Notes under the pieces: generated by a model
What the model saw: only the letters and a program-made list of their open reading frames with translations
Told to the model about the DNA's origin: nothing
The model's database searches: none
Made by a program: the position numbers and the translations under genes
Source of the DNA: Mycetocola tolaasinivorans
GTDB lineage: Bacteria; Actinomycetota; Actinomycetes; Actinomycetales; Microbacteriaceae
DNA length: 64,000 nt
Assembly: GCF_003667565.1 (NCBI RefSeq)
Contig: NZ_RCUX01000003.1
Coordinates: 310,001 to 374,000 of the forward strand
Direction: 5' to 3'
Part shown: piece by piece, positions 26,401 through 35,215 of the stretch
Layout of the letters: every line of letters begins with the position of its first letter
Position numbering within the stretch: the stretch's first letter is position 1

Positions 26401-28276
26401 GCTCCTCGCGGATGGCATCCAGCGGCGGGTTGGTCACCTGGGCAAAGCGCTGGGTGAAGTAGTCAAACACCAGGCGCGGGCGGTCCGAGAGCACGGCGAT
26501 CGGGGTGTCCGATCCCATCGCGCCGAGGGGCTCCGCACCGTGCTGTCCCATCGGGGCGAGCAGGATGCGCACCTCCTCCTCGGTGTACCCGAACGTGCGC
26601 TGACGGCGGGTGATCGAAGCGGCAGTGTGCACGATGTGCTCGCGCTCGGGCAGGTCTTCGAGACCGATCTGCTCGGTCTCGAGCCACTTGGCCCACGGCT
26701 CGGCCTCGGCGAGACCCTTCTTGACCTCGGCGTCCTCGATGATGCGGCCCTCGGCGGTGTCCACCACGAACATCTGGCCGGGACGCAGGCGACCCTTGCG
26801 GGCCACGCGCTCGGGTTCGATCGGCAGGATGCCGATCTCGGAACCGAGCACCACGAGTCCGTCGGTGGTCTCGAGCCAGCGGCCCGGACGCAGACCGTTG
26901 CGGTCGAGGGTGGCGCCCACCTGGGTGCCGTCGGTGAAGGTCAGGGCGGCGGGGCCGTCCCAGGGCTCCATCTGCAGCGCGGAGAACTCGTAGAACGCGC
27001 GCAGGTTGTCGTCCAGCCCGGCCTTCTTCTCCCAGGCCTCGGGCACCAGCATCGTCATCGCGTGCGTGATCGAGCGGCCCGACAGGGTCAGCAGCTCAAA
27101 CACCTCATCGAGCGATGCGGAGTCACTGGCACCGGGGGTGCAGATGGGCAGCAGGGGCGAGAGGTCGCCCAGCAGGTCGCTGGCGAGCTGCGACTGGCGC
27201 GCACGCATCCAGTTGCGGTTGCCCTCGACGGTGTTGATCTCGCCGTTGTGCGCGAGCATGCGCAGCGGCTGCGCGAGCGGCCAGGACGGGAACGTGTTCG
27301 TGGAGTAGCGCGAGTGCACGAGGGCGAGCTTCGAGGCAAAGCGCTCATCCGAGAGATCGGGGTAGAACGGCTCGAGCTGGAGCGTGGTCACCATGCCCTT
27401 GTAGACCAGGGTGCGGCTCGACAGCGAGGCGAAGTAGGCGCCGAGTTCGTGTTCGGCGCGACGGCGCAGTCGGTAGGCCAGCCGATCCAGCAGAAGGGGA
27501 TCCGGGCGGGCGGGACGCGCGGCGGCCGTGGGGGCCGCGGTGGAAGTATCCTCGGAGCGCGCGGGAGTGGGGATCGAGGCGCTCGACGAGGGGGTGGAAC
27601 TGACGATCGTGGGGATCGAGGATGTTGCGGTGCTGACTGCAGAGAGGTTTGTAAAGTCCTTCTCGGGGGCGCCGGGCTCGATCGGAGCGTGGTCGGCACG
27701 GTTGTGGGTTTCCTGCACCTCCTCGGGAGCGCCCGGCTCGATCGGCGAGTGCTCGTGCAGCTGCGGCTCGGGAGCGTGGTGAGCGATCTCGGTCTGGACG
27801 CGCACAAACAGCTGCTCAAACGCGGGCATGGCCTCGCGGGCGAGCGTACCGAGGTGTTCGGGGTCGGTGGGAACCTCGCGCCAGCCGAGGACGTCAAGCT
27901 CCTCCTCGGCGGCGATCTTCTCGATCGCGGCCTTCTGGGCGGCGCGCTCATCGGCGTTCAGCGGCAGGAATGCCATACCGACCGCATACTCCCCCGCCTC
28001 GGGGAGAGAGAATTCGGTGACCTCGCGCAGGAAGGCGTCGGGCACCTGGCTCAGCAGACCCGCACCGTCACCGGTGCCGGCATCGGAGCCGATCGCACCG
28101 CGGTGCTCGAGGTTACGCAGCGCCTGCAGGGCCAGCGCGATGATGTCGTGACCGGCGGTGCCACGCAGCGTGGCGACGGCGGCCAGGCCGCAGGCGTCTT
28201 TTTCCTGGGCCGGGTTGTAGAGACCCTGCTGCGGGGGAACAGCGGAGAAACTTTGATAGGGACTGTGTTGCGTCAT
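23429..28276 (-). CDS. gltB: Glutamate synthase large subunit with a low-complexity insertion
   Basis: The 1615-residue enzyme makes glutamate from 2-oxoglutarate and glutamine. The propeptide ends before the Ntn nucleophile in 'EKDACGLAAVATL' (Cys29). The class II glutaminase domain runs to about 480, then the central domain. The FMN/synthase domain (about 880-1300) holds the 3Fe-4S cluster in 'GCIMMRVCHLDTCPVG' (C-x5-C-x4-C), and the C-terminal GXGXG beta-helix follows (1330-1560). Odd: residues about 165-258 are a Ser/Thr/Pro/Ala/Glu-rich stretch absent from ordinary GltB, with a duplicated 'H(S/A)PIEPGAPE' unit. It lies between 'PAFEQLFVRVQTE' and 'LLLDRLAYRLRRRAE'. The flanking parts align normally, so the enzyme is probably active with an extra loop. 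First gene of gltBD. Confidence 0.97.
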   Translation of the reverse strand: MTQHSPYQSFSAVPPQQGLYNPAQEKDACGLAAVATLRGTAGHDIIALALQALRNLEHRGAIGSDAGTGDGAGLLSQVPDAFLREVTEFSLPEAGEYAVGMAFLPLNADERAAQKAAIEKIAAEEELDVLGWREVPTDPEHLGTLAREAMPAFEQLFVRVQTEIAHHAPEPQLHEHSPIEPGAPEEVQETHNRADHAPIEPGAPEKDFTNLSAVSTATSSIPTIVSSTPSSSASIPTPARSEDTSTAAPTAAARPARPDPLLLDRLAYRLRRRAEHELGAYFASLSSRTLVYKGMVTTLQLEPFYPDLSDERFASKLALVHSRYSTNTFPSWPLAQPLRMLAHNGEINTVEGNRNWMRARQSQLASDLLGDLSPLLPICTPGASDSASLDEVFELLTLSGRSITHAMTMLVPEAWEKKAGLDDNLRAFYEFSALQMEPWDGPAALTFTDGTQVGATLDRNGLRPGRWLETTDGLVVLGSEIGILPIEPERVARKGRLRPGQMFVVDTAEGRIIEDAEVKKGLAEAEPWAKWLETEQIGLEDLPEREHIVHTAASITRRQRTFGYTEEEVRILLAPMGQHGAEPLGAMGSDTPIAVLSDRPRLVFDYFTQRFAQVTNPPLDAIREERVTSLSIGLGPEHNLLEDAPAHARRVILKFPVINNDELAKIQHIEPEDLSSAPAELAVTIRGLYRFDRGEHALRDRLEEIRDEVDIALARGAEFLVLSDRESTKDLAPIPSLLLLSTVHHHLVQRENRMRVGLIVEAGDVREVHHVALLIGYGATAVNPYLAMETCEHLTRTGVITGITPEQAVSNVIYALGKGVLKIMSKMGISTVSSYAGAQAFEAVGLSQELVDGYFGGTVSTLGGVDLGVLAAETMSRHTSAYPDNSAERVHERLNTGGEYQWRRDGAPHLFNPETVFKLQHATRTRRYDIFREYTALVDEQNEKLMTLRGLFRLEGHGRTPVPLDEVESVADIVKRFSTGAMSYGSISKEAHETLAIAMNRLGAKSNTGEGGEDTERLLDPERRSSIKQVASGRFGVTSMYLTHADDIQIKLAQGAKPGEGGQLPPTKVYPWVARTRHATPGVGLISPPPHHDIYSIEDLKQLIFDLKRANPSARIHTKLVSQAGIGAVAAGVAKALSDVILVSGHDGGTGASPMNSLKHAGTPWELGLAETQQTLILNNMRDRVVVQVDGQLKTGRDVIIGALLGAEEFGFATAPLVVSGCIMMRVCHLDTCPVGVATQNPVLRERFNGKPEFVVNFFEFIAEEVREYLAALGFRTLDEAIGRVDLIHAGDAAAHWKARGLNLEPLLYRPETDQALRGIRTQDHELEEHFDNQLIEHARAALEHGEPVAIDLPINNTDRAVGTMLGHEVTRRFGEAGLPESTVEVTLRGTAGQSLGAFMPAGIALRLEGEANDYVGKGLSGGLITLRPPREASYRAEESVIAGNVIGYGATSGQIFLRGIVGERFLVRNSGATAVAEGVGDHALEYMTGGEALILGPTGHNVGAGMSGGVAYIYRLNPEAVNPDARRTGELGIHPLEPADQERLNTLLRRHFEATGSPVAEAILADFESASREFSKLVPRDFAAVQATRAAAETEGLDLDGDVVWERILEVTRG

Positions 28277-28316
28277 GGATCACCCTCACGGAGAGTTTAG
28301 GGGATGGGACGCCATT

Positions 28317-28347
28317 GGCCCGGGGCAGGTCTAACCTGTCCCGGGCC
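28317..28347 (-). terminator. Hairpin after lgt
   Basis: The arms ggcccggggcaggt (28317-28330) and acctgtcccgggcc pair over 14 positions with a single G-T step. The structure lies between the lgt stop (28390) and the gltB start (28276). No U-run follows, so termination may be partial. Confidence 0.55.
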
Positions 28348-28389
28348 GAAGCGGTAAAACTGGGTATGTTTTGGCTGAACCCGAGCGGG

Positions 28390-29358
28390 TTAGGAGGTTG
28401 CGCCGTCCCGGCTTGTGGCCGATTCAGCAACCGGCGCCGTTGCCGGAACCGAGGGATCAGTGGTATCCACATACTCCACATCGGTGTGTGAAGATCCTAC
28501 TCCAGCTTCAGCGTCCTTCCAGCCACGACCCGGCACATACGGCGAGGGGATCAGACCGGTGTGGCGCTTGTTCTGCACGATGATCAGGACAATTCCCACG
28601 ATCAGAGCGAGCAGAGCGGCCCAAACATTTACCCGAACTCCGAGGAAAATTTCGCTCGGGTCGATGCGAATCGACTCCCACACCACGCGGCCGGCACCGT
28701 ACCAGATGAGGTACACGCCGAAGAGCTTGCCCCAGCCAATGGCAATCTTGCGGGTCAGCCACAGCAGCAGGGCCACGCCCAGGAGGTTCCAGATGACCTC
28801 GTAGAGGAAGGTCGGGTGGAAGAGGGTACCCGCGGGCAGGCCGAGCGGCCAGGCGGCGTTGGTGGAGTCAATCTCGAGGCCCCAGGGCAGGTCGGTGGGG
28901 GTGCCGAAGAGCTCCTGGTTAAAGTAGTTGCCGAAGCGACCGAATGCCTGTGCGAGCAGCAGACCGGGGGCCAGCGCGTCGGCGAACGCCCAGAAGCGCA
29001 GTCCGCGCCAGCGGCAGCCGAGCCAGGCACCCACGGCACCACCGATCAGCGCACCGAAGATCGCGATACCACCGCTTCGAATGTCGAAGACCTCCCAGAG
29101 GTTCGCTCCGGGGTAGAAGTAGTCGTTCGGGTGGGTGAGCACGTGGAAGATTCGTGCGCCGATGATGCCGAGGGGCACGGTCAGCAGAATCAGATCCAGC
29201 ACGACCCAGGGCTCGGCACCCATCTTGGTCAGGCGACGGTTCACGAGGAACGCGGCCGCGATAATACCCACCATGATGCACAGGGCATAGAAGTAGATGG
29301 TTACGGGCCCGATATTAAACGAGTTAATCTCGGGGCTGGGGATACTCAGGGAAATCAC
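28390..29358 (-). CDS. lgt: Prolipoprotein diacylglyceryl transferase
   Basis: Integral membrane enzyme that attaches diacylglycerol to the lipobox Cys of prolipoproteins, such as the BMP lipoprotein encoded at 48.4-49.5 kb. About seven membrane segments are visible. The family signature appears as 'GRFGNYFNQELFG', preceded by 'RSGGIAIFGALIGG'. The C-terminal 60 residues are a soluble Ser/Thr/Asp-rich tail common in actinobacteria. The frame opens with a GTG at 29367, but AAAGG sits directly against it. The GTG at 29358 has ideal spacing and gives 322 residues ('ISLSIPSPEINSF'). It follows trpA by 36 bases and is probably read from the trp operon, a usual actinobacterial order. Confidence 0.95.
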   Translation of the reverse strand: MISLSIPSPEINSFNIGPVTIYFYALCIMVGIIAAAFLVNRRLTKMGAEPWVVLDLILLTVPLGIIGARIFHVLTHPNDYFYPGANLWEVFDIRSGGIAIFGALIGGAVGAWLGCRWRGLRFWAFADALAPGLLLAQAFGRFGNYFNQELFGTPTDLPWGLEIDSTNAAWPLGLPAGTLFHPTFLYEVIWNLLGVALLLWLTRKIAIGWGKLFGVYLIWYGAGRVVWESIRIDPSEIFLGVRVNVWAALLALIVGIVLIIVQNKRHTGLIPSPYVPGRGWKDAEAGVGSSHTDVEYVDTTDPSVPATAPVAESATSRDGATS

Positions 29359-29403
29359 CCGGGTCACGCCTTTCTTCAGATACGCCTGGCGGCGCGGATA
29401 ATT

Positions 29404-30192
29404 CTACTTCGACTCGCTCTTACCGGTGGCGAGTTCCGCGGCCTTTGCGGCCACGGCGGGAACGCCACCCTCGGCAAGAGCCGAAACCAGGGCCGAACCC
29501 ACGATCGCGCCATCAGCGTAGCTCAGCACGTCGCGAACCTGCTCGGCGCTCGAGATACCGAGGCCCACACAGGCGAAGTTCTCCCCCGCCGCACGCAGTC
29601 GGGTGGTCAGTGCGCGCGCCGCGCCATCCATCTCGCTGCGGGCACCGGTGATGCCCATCGTGGAGACCGTGTACACGAAGCCGCGGCTGAGATCGGACAC
29701 CGTCTTCAGGCGCTCATCGCTCGAGCTCGGGGCCGCGAGGAAGATGCGCTCCAGGCCGGTGCGGTCCGAGGCGGCGAGCCAGTCGGCCCCCTCATCCGGG
29801 ATGAGGTCCGGGGTGATGAGTCCGGCACCACCGGCGGCCAGGAGATCGTCGGCAAAGCGCTCGGGACCGTACTGAATCACGGGGTTCCAGTAGGTCATGA
29901 GCAGCACGGGGACGTCCACACGGGCGCGGATCTGGCGCACCGCCTCAAAGACGTGGGCCAGCTTGAACCCGCCGGCCAGCGCCTGCACGGTGGCGGCCTG
30001 GATGGCCGCGCCGTCCATCACCGGGTCCGAATAGGGGACGCCGAGCTCGATGATGTCCACGCCGTTTTCGGCGATGGCAACCGCGGCGTCCACGCTGGTC
30101 TGGAAATCGGGGAATCCAACCGGAAGGTATCCGATCAGGGCCCCGGAGCCGTCGCGGCGCAGGGCCGCGAGGGTGTCGTGTACCTGGGTCAC
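29404..30192 (-). CDS. trpA: Tryptophan synthase alpha subunit
   Basis: The 262-residue TIM-barrel subunit cleaves indole-3-glycerol phosphate to indole and glyceraldehyde 3-phosphate. The catalytic Glu lies in '[20 protein letters not shown]', and the phosphate-binding end is '[13 protein letters not shown]'-like ('[20 protein letters not shown]'). The start is GTG overlapping the trpB stop by 4 bases (GTGA), so alpha and beta are translationally coupled. Last biosynthetic gene of the trp cluster, followed by lgt. Confidence 0.97.
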   Translation of the reverse strand: MTQVHDTLAALRRDGSGALIGYLPVGFPDFQTSVDAAVAIAENGVDIIELGVPYSDPVMDGAAIQAATVQALAGGFKLAHVFEAVRQIRARVDVPVLLMTYWNPVIQYGPERFADDLLAAGGAGLITPDLIPDEGADWLAASDRTGLERIFLAAPSSSDERLKTVSDLSRGFVYTVSTMGITGARSEMDGAARALTTRLRAAGENFACVGLGISSAEQVRDVLSYADGAIVGSALVSALAEGGVPAVAAKAAELATGKSESK

Positions 30193-31403
30193 AGCTGCGT
30201 GGCTCCCTCGTCGATCAGGTCGAAGTAGCGACCCGCGGTTTCCATGTCCTTGTCGCCACGACCGGAGAGGCTCACCAGGATGGTGGCATCCGGGCCGAGC
30301 TCACGGCCGAGCTTGAGCGTGCCGGCCAGCGCGTGCGAGGACTCGATCGCCGGGATGATGCCCTCGGTGCGGCTCAGCAGGCGGAAGGCCTCCATCGCCT
30401 CGGCATCGGTGATCGGGCGGTACTGCGCGCGGCCGAGATCGGCCAGCCACGAGTGCTCGGGGCCGACACCGGGATAGTCGAGACCGGCAGAGATCGAGTG
30501 CGACTCGATGGTCTGGCCGTCCTCATCCTGGAGCAGGTACGAGCGCGCGCCGTGCAAAACACCCGGGCGACCCTTGGTAATCGTTGCCGCATGCCGCGGG
30601 GTGTCGACGCCCTCACCGGCGGCCTCGAAGCCATACAGCGCAACGTCTTCATCGTCGAGGAACGCGTGGAAGATACCCATCGCGTTCGATCCCCCGCCCA
30701 CGCAGGCGGTCACGGCGGTGGGCAGCGTGCCGGTCAGGTCGAGGACCTGCTGGCGCGCCTCCTCGCCGATGACCTTCTGGAGGTCGCGCACGAGCGCCGG
30801 GAACGGGTGCGGGCCCGCCACGGTTCCGAAGATGTAGTTGGTGTTTTCGACGTTTGTCACCCAGTCACGCATCGCATCGTTGATGGCGTCCTTCAGGGTG
30901 CGCGAACCGGTCTTCACCGGAACAACCTCGGCACCCAGCAGGCGCATCCGGGCGACGTTCAGCGCCTGGCGCTCGGTGTCGACCTCGCCCATGTAGATCA
31001 CGCAGTCGAGACCAAACAGCGCCGCGGCGGTGGCCGTGGCCACACCGTGCTGACCGGCACCGGTCTCGGCGATCACGCGGGTCTTGCCGATGCGCTTGGT
31101 GAGCAGCACCTGACCGAGCGCATTGTTGATCTTGTGCGAACCGGTGTGGTTCAGATCCTCGCGCTTCAGGATGATGCGGGCACCACCGGCGTGCTCGGCG
31201 AACCGGGGCACCTCGGTGATGATCGAGGGACGACCCACATAGTCGCGCAGCAGAGCACGGAACTCGTCGAGGAAGGCCTCGTCGTTCCGGGCGCTCTCCC
31301 ACGCCTCGGTGAGCTCATCGAGGGCCGCGATCAGCGACTCGGGGGAATAGCGACCACCGAACGCACCGAAGTACGGTCCGGTTTCGGAACGAAGATCCGT
31401 CAT
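30189..31403 (-). CDS. trpB: Tryptophan synthase beta subunit
   Basis: The 404-residue PLP enzyme condenses indole with serine. The PLP Lys is in '[16 protein letters not shown]', the phosphate-binding loop in '[15 protein letters not shown]', and the conserved '[18 protein letters not shown]' is near the N-terminus. Full length and ordinary. The ATG at 31403 is 5 bases after the trpC stop, and the gene overlaps trpA. Member of the his-trp transcription unit. Confidence 0.98.
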   Translation of the reverse strand: MTDLRSETGPYFGAFGGRYSPESLIAALDELTEAWESARNDEAFLDEFRALLRDYVGRPSIITEVPRFAEHAGGARIILKREDLNHTGSHKINNALGQVLLTKRIGKTRVIAETGAGQHGVATATAAALFGLDCVIYMGEVDTERQALNVARMRLLGAEVVPVKTGSRTLKDAINDAMRDWVTNVENTNYIFGTVAGPHPFPALVRDLQKVIGEEARQQVLDLTGTLPTAVTACVGGGSNAMGIFHAFLDDEDVALYGFEAAGEGVDTPRHAATITKGRPGVLHGARSYLLQDEDGQTIESHSISAGLDYPGVGPEHSWLADLGRAQYRPITDAEAMEAFRLLSRTEGIIPAIESSHALAGTLKLGRELGPDATILVSLSGRGDKDMETAGRYFDLIDEGATQL

Positions 31404-31408
31404 AGGGG

Positions 31409-32179
31409 TTAAACCGCCAGGTATTCAGTGAGGGTCGCGACCGGGTCTCCGGTGACGAGCGCCTCGCCGATCAGGACCACGTCGGCCCCCGCATCGCGGT
31501 AGTGACGGACATCGGCCGGCGAGAGCACGGCCGATTCTGCCACCCGGATGACACCCGCGGGAATCTGCGGGGCGAGGGTTCCGAAGAGGTCACGATCGAG
31601 TTCGAACGTGGAAAGGTTGCGCGCGTTGACGCCGACCAGCTGTGCGCCCAGCGCGAGCGCACGGTGCAGCTCCTCCTCGCTGTGCGTTTCCACCAGGGCG
31701 GTCATGCCCAGCTCGGTGATGAGCGCGTTCAGCGAGGCGAGCTCGGCATCATCCAGTGCGGCAACGATCAGCAGCACCAGATCGGCACCCGCCGCACGGG
31801 CCTCGTACACCTGGTACGGGCTCGAGATGAAGTCCTTGCGCAGCACTGGCAGGGCGACCGAACGGCGAACCTCCTCGAGGTCGGCGAGCGACCCCTTGAA
31901 CTTCCGCCCCTCGGTGAGCACGCTGATGGTGCTCGCGCCGCCGGCCTCATAGGAGACCGCCAGCTGCGCGGGATCACGGATCTCGGCGAGGTCACCGCGC
32001 GAGGGGCTCGCGCGCTTGACCTCGGCGATGATCTTCACCCGATCGCTCGGGGCCAGGGCGGCGAGGGCATCGATCGCGGCCGGGCGGGCGAGCGCCTCGG
32101 CGCGCACCTGCTCGAGCGGCTTTAGCCGCTCACGTTCGACGGCATCCGCCGCCGCGCCCGCCATCAGGTCGGCGAGCAT
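31409..32179 (-). CDS. trpC: Indole-3-glycerol phosphate synthase
   Basis: A 256-residue TIM-barrel enzyme for the fourth step of tryptophan synthesis. The signature '[17 protein letters not shown]' and the downstream '[20 protein letters not shown]' and '[14 protein letters not shown]' are clear. The start was moved from the longest frame (32224) to the ATG at 32177-32179, which lies 3 bases after the TAG of the small membrane protein gene and matches the usual '[13 protein letters not shown]' N-terminus. It is monofunctional, not fused to TrpF. Confidence 0.96.
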   Translation of the reverse strand: MLADLMAGAAADAVERERLKPLEQVRAEALARPAAIDALAALAPSDRVKIIAEVKRASPSRGDLAEIRDPAQLAVSYEAGGASTISVLTEGRKFKGSLADLEEVRRSVALPVLRKDFISSPYQVYEARAAGADLVLLIVAALDDAELASLNALITELGMTALVETHSEEELHRALALGAQLVGVNARNLSTFELDRDLFGTLAPQIPAGVIRVAESAVLSPADVRHYRDAGADVVLIGEALVTGDPVATLTEYLAV

Positions 32180-32181
32180 GC

Positions 32182-32412
32182 CTAGTGGCTCTTGGCGACG
32201 TACTTGGGGCCCTTGACGCCCCAACCGGCCTTCGACAGGATCCAGCCTACGAGCGCACCCACGGCGATCAGGCCGGCGGAGGCCCAGACGAGCCAGGCCT
32301 GCTCAAACCAGAAGGCGACGGTGCCGAGGGTGAATGCTGCCAGCATGATGATGACGGCCGTCCAGGCGGCGGGCGAGTGTCCGTGTCCGGGATCGGAAAT
32401 GTCGGTGCTCAT
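32182..32412 (-). CDS. Small HG-motif membrane protein of the trp operon (DUF6704-like)
   Basis: A 76-residue protein with N-terminal 'DPGHGHSPAAWTAV', two membrane segments ('IIMLAAFTLGTVAFW', 'WASAGLIAVGALVGWIL') and a Lys-rich C-terminus 'KGPKYVAKSH'. AAGGAG lies directly upstream of the ATG at 32412; the longer frame to 32493 is not used. Proteins of this size and motif are recurrent in actinobacterial trp operons, always between the trp membrane protein and trpC. Their function is unknown. A role in tryptophan or anthranilate transport or in enzyme tethering would be speculation. Confidence 0.8.
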   Translation of the reverse strand: MSTDISDPGHGHSPAAWTAVIIMLAAFTLGTVAFWFEQAWLVWASAGLIAVGALVGWILSKAGWGVKGPKYVAKSH

Positions 32413-32499
32413 GAAACTCCTTAAACGAATGGGCGGATCCATCCTATCGGGGATCGCCGGGGGCTTGTGCACCCACGCGGGTGCCAAAATCAATGCGGG

Positions 32500-33228
32500 C
32501 TAGCGGGCGGCCGGAGCCGTGGGGTCATCCCCGCGGGTCAGATCATCCCAGCTGTCCACCGCGTCGGGCATTTCGCCGTCCTCGTCGATGCGCACGCGCG
32601 GGGTGACCTGGTACTTACGGCCGGCGGCACCGGGCCAGTGCTTCGCGGTGAGAATCACCAGGAAACCGGTGAACACCGCGAGGGCGGCACCCAGCAGGGC
32701 CAGGTACGGCCAGAACGTGACGGTCGAGGAGGTGGTCACGGTCGCGATCGAGTTGGCACCGGCGATACCGGTGGCCTCGGTCACGGCGGCCCCCGCGGAA
32801 GCCCCGGGGTTCAGCAGCACCATCGAGGTCTCCAGCGCGATGCACAGGCCGAGGATGACCGCGAGGGCACCCATGATCAGTCGGAACACGTAGCCGGCGA
32901 TCGACAGCGCGCCGGCCAGGGCTAACAGCGACAGCGCGAGGGCGGTGAGCGCCGGGGCCGCGACGGAACCGGCAACCTCGAGGCTGCGGCTTCCGCCACT
33001 CGGGATCAGGACGGTGAGGGTGACCCAGGTCTGGGTCCAGGCCAGCAGGCCCAGCCCGCCGGCGACCAGCAGGAGCAGCAACGCCCGGTTCTTCAACCCG
33101 CGTGCACGCTTGGTGCGGAGTGCGGTCGCCGCCTCGGCGCCCGATGCATCAGCGGTCGCTGCGTCAGCAGCAGTCACCTCGGCATCCTGCGGAGTCTCGG
33201 CGTGGTCGTTCGGTGTTGCGCTAGTCAT
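32500..33228 (-). CDS. Trp-operon associated membrane protein (Trp_oprn_chp family)
   Basis: The 242-residue protein has a disordered Ala/Asp-rich N-terminus (1-45) and four membrane segments: 'ALLLLLVAGGLGLLAWTQT', 'LTALALSLLALAGALSIAG', 'LIMGALAVILGLCIAL' and 'FWPYLALLGAALAVFTGFLVI'. A cytoplasmic tail ends in '...TRGDDPTAPAAR'. The family is actinobacterial and is found almost only between trpE and trpC. Its function is not established. The ATG overlaps the trpE stop (ATGA). The C-terminal 'DSWDDLTRGDDP' box resembles the conserved tail of this family. Confidence 0.88.
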   Translation of the reverse strand: MTSATPNDHAETPQDAEVTAADAATADASGAEAATALRTKRARGLKNRALLLLLVAGGLGLLAWTQTWVTLTVLIPSGGSRSLEVAGSVAAPALTALALSLLALAGALSIAGYVFRLIMGALAVILGLCIALETSMVLLNPGASAGAAVTEATGIAGANSIATVTTSSTVTFWPYLALLGAALAVFTGFLVILTAKHWPGAAGRKYQVTPRVRIDEDGEMPDAVDSWDDLTRGDDPTAPAAR

Positions 33229-34763
33229 GAAATCCTTGCAAGGGTGTTGGCAATGGCGACCGCACGCAGCGGTGCCGCGGCCTTGTTTCGGCTCTCGGCC
33301 GCCTCGAGTTCGGGTACCGAGTCGGCGACGAGTCCGCCACCAGCCTGCACGTGTGCCACGCCGTCCACGATGGTGGCGGTGCGGATCGCGATGGCGAGGT
33401 CGGTGTCTCCGGAGAGGCCGAAGTAGCCCACGACTCCCCCGTAGACACCGCGCTGGGCGGGCTCAAGTTCGTCGATGATCTCCAGGGCGCGCGGCTTCGG
33501 GGCCCCCGAGAGCGTGCCCGCCGGGAACGTGGCGCGGAAGATATCCACCGGGCTCGCCTCCGGCCGGAGGGTGCCCTCGACCGAGGACACCAGGTGCATG
33601 ATGTGGCTAAAACGCTCGATCCGCATGAACTCGGTCACCTCGACGGTACCCGGAGTGCAGACCTTGGCGAGGTCGTTGCGGGAGAGGTCCACGAGCATCA
33701 GGTGCTCGGCACGCTCCTTGTCATCCGCGAGGAGTTCGTCGGCGAGCTCGGCATCCTGTTCCGGGGTGCGACCGCGCGGACGCGATCCGGCGATCGGATG
33801 CGTGATGAGGTGGCCCTCCTCCGACTTCACCAGCGCCTCGGGCGAGGAGCCCACGACGTGGAAGGCGCGACCATCGGCGTCCTCCAGCGCAAACAGGTAC
33901 ATGTACGGGCTCGGGTTGAGCGCGCGCAGCACCCGGTAGACGTCCACCGGGTTTGCGCTGCACTCCAGGTCGAAGCGCTGCGAGAGCACCACCTGGAAGA
34001 TGTCGCCCGCGCGAATGTACTCCTGGGAGGCGAGCACGCCGTCCAGGTAGTCCTGCGGGTCGGTGCGGTGGGTGGGCTCCGCCACCAGGCTGAAGTCGGC
34101 CTCGGCGAGCCAGGCCTCGGCGGGCTGAGCGAGCCCGGACTGCAGCGCATCCAGCTTGGCCTGTGCGGCCGCCCAGCGCGCATCGCCGTCTCGGTCATCA
34201 TCCAGCAGGACGTTGACGATCAGGCGCACGGTGGCCGAGCGGTGATCACACACCGCGAGGCTCTCGACAAAGCTGAGTGCCTGGTCCGGCACCGGGATTT
34301 CGCGCGGCGGGGCATCCGGCAGGTTCTCGATCTGACGGATGGCCTCCCAGCCGATGAACCCGACGAGGCCACCGGTGAGCGGCGCGAAGCCCTCGATGCG
34401 GGGGCCGGCCCAGCGCTGGTAGAAGGCGTCGACCGCATCGAGCGGCGCCGCGGGCAGGTTGTCGCCAAACGCGCGCTCGACCGAGAGGTCGTAGTCGATC
34501 CAGTGGCTTGCGCCCTCACGCTCGGTCAGGACGCCGAAGGAGTCGACGCCGATAAACGAGTAGCGCGACCAGATGCCGCCCTGCTCGGCGGATTCCAGCA
34601 GGAAGCTGCCGGGGCGATCGGCCGCGAGTTTGCGGTAGATTCCGACCGGGGTTTCCCCATCGGCAAAGATCTCCCGCGCCACCGGAATGACCCGGTGCGC
34701 GCCGGCCGCACTCAGCGCATCGAAGTCGGCACGGGTGGTGGTGCCGGACATACTGTTACTCAT
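33225..34763 (-). CDS. trpE: Anthranilate synthase component I
   Basis: The 512-residue chorismate-using subunit carries out the first committed step of tryptophan synthesis. The feedback-inhibition motif LLES is in 'GSFLLESAEQGG' (about 48-59). Chorismate-binding signatures are 'HPIAGSRPRGRTPEQDAELA', 'LMLVDLSRNDL', 'FPAGTLSGAPKPRALEII' and 'AIAIRTATIVDG'. The ATG at 34763 has GGGAG at ideal distance; the TTG at 34766 is less likely. The amidotransferase subunit (trpG) and trpD are not in this window. It lies 62 bases after hisI with no terminator, so it is transcribed with the his genes. I see no leader peptide with Trp codons. Confidence 0.97.
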   Translation of the reverse strand: MSNSMSGTTTRADFDALSAAGAHRVIPVAREIFADGETPVGIYRKLAADRPGSFLLESAEQGGIWSRYSFIGVDSFGVLTEREGASHWIDYDLSVERAFGDNLPAAPLDAVDAFYQRWAGPRIEGFAPLTGGLVGFIGWEAIRQIENLPDAPPREIPVPDQALSFVESLAVCDHRSATVRLIVNVLLDDDRDGDARWAAAQAKLDALQSGLAQPAEAWLAEADFSLVAEPTHRTDPQDYLDGVLASQEYIRAGDIFQVVLSQRFDLECSANPVDVYRVLRALNPSPYMYLFALEDADGRAFHVVGSSPEALVKSEEGHLITHPIAGSRPRGRTPEQDAELADELLADDKERAEHLMLVDLSRNDLAKVCTPGTVEVTEFMRIERFSHIMHLVSSVEGTLRPEASPVDIFRATFPAGTLSGAPKPRALEIIDELEPAQRGVYGGVVGYFGLSGDTDLAIAIRTATIVDGVAHVQAGGGLVADSVPELEAAESRNKAAAPLRAVAIANTLARIS

Positions 34764-34825
34764 CAAAACTCCCGAGGGTTCGCGCCGCGCCTGTGTTTGA
34801 GGCTAGCGGGCGTTTGTGCACGTGG

Positions 34826-35215
34826 CTAGGGGCGTTCGGGAACCTGACCCGAAATCGCCGGTACCGTGCGCTCATCAAAACACGAGTGAGAGCCGGTGTG
34901 ACAGGCGGCTCCGATCTGCACGACGCGAATGAGCAGGGTGTCTGCGTCGCAGTCAACGCTGACATCCCGGACATACTGCGCGTGGCCGGAGGTGTCTCCC
35001 TTTCGCCAGAACTCCTGGCGCGATCGCGACCAGAAGGTGACCCTCCCCTCGGTCAGGGTGCGCCGCAGCGCCTCCGCGTTGACGTATCCGAGCATGAGCA
35101 CCCGCTCAGTGCCCACCTCCTGAATGATCGCCGGGGCGAGTCCGTGCTCGTCGTAGGTCACGCTCGCCGCGACGGCCTCGGGGCTCGACGTGTTCAGCGT
35201 CACGACGCCGCTCAT
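34826..35215 (-). CDS. hisI: Phosphoribosyl-AMP cyclohydrolase
   Basis: A 129-residue zinc enzyme of histidine synthesis. '[20 protein letters not shown]', '[18 protein letters not shown]', the metal site 'VDCDADTLL' and the Cys pair in '[12 protein letters not shown]' are all present. Monofunctional: the ATP-pyrophosphatase half is encoded separately by hisE. Overlaps hisF by 4 bases. Confidence 0.97.
   Translation of the reverse strand: MSGVVTLNTSSPEAVAASVTYDEHGLAPAIIQEVGTERVLMLGYVNAEALRRTLTEGRVTFWSRSRQEFWRKGDTSGHAQYVRDVSVDCDADTLLIRVVQIGAACHTGSHSCFDERTVPAISGQVPERP

Noticed and set aside
25604-28300. 898-codon open frame on the plus strand
   Set aside because: It is the exact antisense of gltB. 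The His/Val/Arg/Gly-rich composition is what GC-rich coding DNA gives on its complement, and there is no ribosome binding site or domain.
34764-34825. Trp attenuator between hisI and trpE
   Set aside because: The 62-base spacer has no leader ORF with Trp codons and no alternative hairpins that I can find.
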